A stretch of DNA of 6,822 nt from NCBI GenBank assembly GCA_020347585.1, contig CP070733.1, positions 2,353,491-2,360,312 on the forward strand, given 5' to 3'. Origin of the DNA: Pseudomonadota bacterium (GTDB taxonomy: Bacteria; Pseudomonadota; Gammaproteobacteria; CAMYNG01). A program made the translations under genes and the position numbers. Below, one piece after another: positions 6,478 to 6,822 of the stretch. The notes beneath the pieces are model-generated. The model was not told the origin of the DNA and did not search any database. It saw only the letters and a program-made list of their open reading frames with translations. Each line of letters opens with the position of its first letter. Position 1 is the stretch's first letter.

Positions 6478-6822
6478 TCAGATCTGTGAATATTCTTTCA
6501 GACGCACCGGCAGGCGCCGTGCACCCCAGTTGCCCGGCGCGCCCTCGAATATCCCCGCGCATTGTGTACCGCAGGATTTACAACAGCCATCGTCCGAGAG
6601 ATGCCAGTCGGACAGAATATACCAGTCGCGCCCGATGAGCTTCGTACCGCAGTTGTGGCACCAGGTGCTGCCACCTTCAGGATCGTGGACGTTGCCCGTA
6701 TAGGCATATTGCACGCCGTTTTTCATGGCGATGCGCCGCGCGCGGCTCAGCGTCGCGGCTGGCGTGGGGGGCTTGTCGAGCATCTTCCAGTCGGGGTGAA
6801 ACGCCGAAAAGTGGATCGGCAC
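6478..6822 (-). CDS. amrS: AmmeMemoRadiSam system radical SAM enzyme, C-terminal part (5' end off window)
   Basis: The last 114 codons and the TGA stop of a gene whose start lies beyond the right edge. The GTG at 6822 is simply the first whole codon visible (Val) and should not be taken as the start. The fragment reads VPIHFSAFHPDWKM, then DKPPTP and TLSRARRIA, then YAYTGNVHD (39-47). This matches the C-terminal region of the radical SAM protein named for its co-occurrence with AMMECR1 and Memo proteins. Two CxxCG pairs, CHNCG (55-59) and CKSCG (81-85), with extra cysteines at 80 and 88, suggest a zinc ribbon. The CxxxCxxC motif that binds the 4Fe-4S cluster would be upstream, outside the window. 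The reaction is not established to my knowledge. mogA follows after 42 bp in the same direction. Confidence 0.87.
   Translation of the reverse strand: MPIHFSAFHPDWKMLDKPPTPAATLSRARRIAMKNGVQYAYTGNVHDPEGGSTWCHNCGTKLIGRDWYILSDWHLSDDGCCKSCGTQCAGIFEGAPGNWGARRLPVRLKEYSQI

Noticed and set aside
6146..6703. 185-codon plus-strand ORF across mogA and the radical SAM gene
   Set aside because: It is antisense to two recognisable proteins and is Ser/Arg-rich with no domain pattern.
6478..6822. Complete 114-aa gene starting at the GTG at 6822
   Set aside because: The GTG lies exactly at the window edge, and the sequence matches the interior and C-terminus of a longer radical SAM protein.

Overview
The window looks like chromosome from a gammaproteobacterium. 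The chorismate synthase, MogA and PrmB read close to their enterobacterial counterparts. GC content is moderately high by eye, about 55-60%, and intergenic gaps are short. The genus cannot be fixed from this sequence alone; an environmental or sulfur-oxidising lineage would fit but is a guess. I found no tRNA, rRNA, CRISPR array, insertion sequence or phage gene.

Layout: (1) Positions 1-728, minus strand: the N-terminal two thirds or so of an MFS permease of the HcaT-like (3-phenylpropionate transporter-type) group, cut by the left edge. (2) 870-1982, minus: aroC, complete, transcribed toward the permease. (3) 1983-2209: a 227-bp divergent control region. (4) 2210-4567, plus: a complete 785-aa membrane-anchored sensor with PAS, GGDEF and EAL domains (c-di-GMP turnover). 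(5) 4598-6822, minus: four genes in one direction with short gaps, probably one transcript. In transcription order they are the C-terminal part of an AmmeMemoRadiSam radical SAM enzyme (cut by the right edge), mogA (molybdopterin adenylyltransferase), prmB (ribosomal protein L3 glutamine methyltransferase) and a small acidic protein of unknown function.

How the genes relate: prmB followed by aroC, often with an MFS permease next, is an arrangement I know from other gammaproteobacteria (prmB-aroC in E. coli; prmB...aroC-MFS in Pseudomonas). Here the c-di-GMP gene sits on the opposite strand between the prmB/small-gene end and aroC. It is convergent with the first and divergent from the second. 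The most likely reading is that a signalling gene was inserted into an otherwise conserved housekeeping block. The housekeeping genes cover aromatic amino acid biosynthesis, translation-factor modification and molybdenum cofactor assembly.

Most of the window is ordinary. The points worth a second look are the inserted c-di-GMP gene and its EAL variant (EIM in place of EAL), the missing ribosome binding site at its start, a possible leader peptide overlapping the permease start, and the uncharacterised small protein linked to prmB. I saw no convincing sign of a new multi-gene system.
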